A DNA stretch of 7,040 nt from Candidatus Kaiserbacteria bacterium (lineage in GTDB: Bacteria > Patescibacteriota > Minisyncoccia > Phycocordibacterales > UBA918), in assembly GCA_020428895.1 (NCBI GenBank), contig JAGQLZ010000001.1:1-7040 (forward strand), written 5' to 3'. The notes below the pieces were generated by a model. The model was not told where the DNA came from. It made no database searches and worked only from the letters and a program-made list of their open reading frames with translations. Positions 6,776 to 7,040 of the stretch are shown piece by piece. A program made the position numbers and the translations under genes. Position 1 is the first letter of the stretch. Every line of letters starts with the position of its first letter.

Positions 6776-6805
6776 CACAAACCCCGCATGACTGCGGGGT
6801 TTGTG
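6776..6805 (-). terminator. Hairpin terminator downstream of rpmF
   Basis: A perfect 13-bp inverted repeat (CACAAACCCCGCA at 6776-6788, its complement at 6793-6805) encloses a four-base loop. The stem has a GC-rich top and starts one base after the rpmF stop codon. In the RNA the descending arm ends GGGGUUUGUG and is followed by an AU-rich stretch (GAUUAUUAU) rather than a clean U run. It probably ends the rpmF transcript, with some readthrough into nusB possible. Confidence 0.75.
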
Positions 6806-6806
6806 A

Positions 6807-7040
6807 TTACTTTTTACTTTCTGCTTCTGCAGTTTCAGCTACTTCGGGAGTTTCTTCAGGTGCTTCCTGACCACGAATAGCTTCACGCTTAGCGTGCATG
6901 CGAGCTTCTCGTTTTTCTTTCTTGGCTGCTAAATCCATGACTTGCCGACCGTTATAGAAACCACATTCAAGACACATGTGGTGTGGTCGATGATGTTCAC
7001 CACAGTTCTTACACACCGCCAATGTTGGGGTTTTTAGAGC
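6807..7040 (-). CDS. rpmF: 50S ribosomal protein L32, 5' end beyond the window
   Basis: Partial gene, 77 residues visible. L32 is a small zinc-ribbon protein of the large ribosomal subunit. The sequence carries the C-x2-C...C-x2-C ribbon (CKNC, CLEC) followed by GFYNGRQVM, close to the GYYxGREV end of the family. The frame stays open to the window edge and adds ALKTPT before LAVCKNC, which matches the family's usual sequence ahead of the ribbon. The real start (normally about 20-25 basic residues further out) is therefore outside, and the TTG at 7022 is not a true start. The C-terminus carries a non-family tail of about 35 residues, first Lys/Arg/Glu-rich helix and then acidic Ala/Glu/Pro. 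The terminator follows directly. L32 beside nusB and rnc fits a ribosome-production cluster. Confidence 0.93.
   Translation of the reverse strand, partial: ALKTPTLAVCKNCGEHHRPHHMCLECGFYNGRQVMDLAAKKEKREARMHAKREAIRGQEAPEETPEVAETAEAESKK

Noticed and set aside
6807..7022. L32 starting at a TTG at 7022
   Set aside because: The frame stays open to the window edge and the upstream residues match the family, so the start is outside the window.

Overview
The window looks like a low-GC chromosomal segment from a small-genome bacterium, most probably of the Candidate Phyla Radiation (Patescibacteria, Parcubacteria-like). This is inferred from several traits seen together: a NusB-NUDIX fusion, short GspG-like pseudopilins, a strongly shortened SMC, absence of clear Shine-Dalgarno sequences, and a compact layout with every gene on the minus strand. 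No rRNA, tRNA, mobile element or CRISPR was seen, so the lineage assignment rests on protein features only.

Read in the direction of transcription (high to low coordinates), the window opens inside rpmF (ribosomal protein L32), whose 5' end lies beyond the edge. Its stop codon is followed at once by a 13-bp perfect hairpin, a probable terminator. A new unit then starts from an extended -10 promoter: a NusB antitermination domain fused to a C-terminal NUDIX hydrolase, then rnc (RNase III). Two paralogous type IV pilin/type II secretion-like prepilins follow. The second has a consensus extended -10 box placed so that its mRNA would be nearly leaderless. smc follows it after 3 nt. After a 144-nt non-coding gap with a third extended -10 box comes a GT4/GT5-like glycosyltransferase, which ends near the window's left edge.

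The genes mix core information processing (L32, NusB, RNase III, SMC) with cell-surface functions (pilins, glycosyltransferase). NusB and RNase III act together in rRNA synthesis and processing, so their adjacency is sensible. rnc next to smc is a known arrangement in Firmicutes; here the pilin pair sits between them.

The most notable points are the SMC with no recognisable hinge and no cysteines, the NusB-NUDIX fusion with an intact Nudix box, the cysteine-rich tandem pilins between rnc and smc, and the repeated TGnTATnnT promoter pattern without Shine-Dalgarno sites. I saw no clear evidence of an entirely new defence or mobile system.
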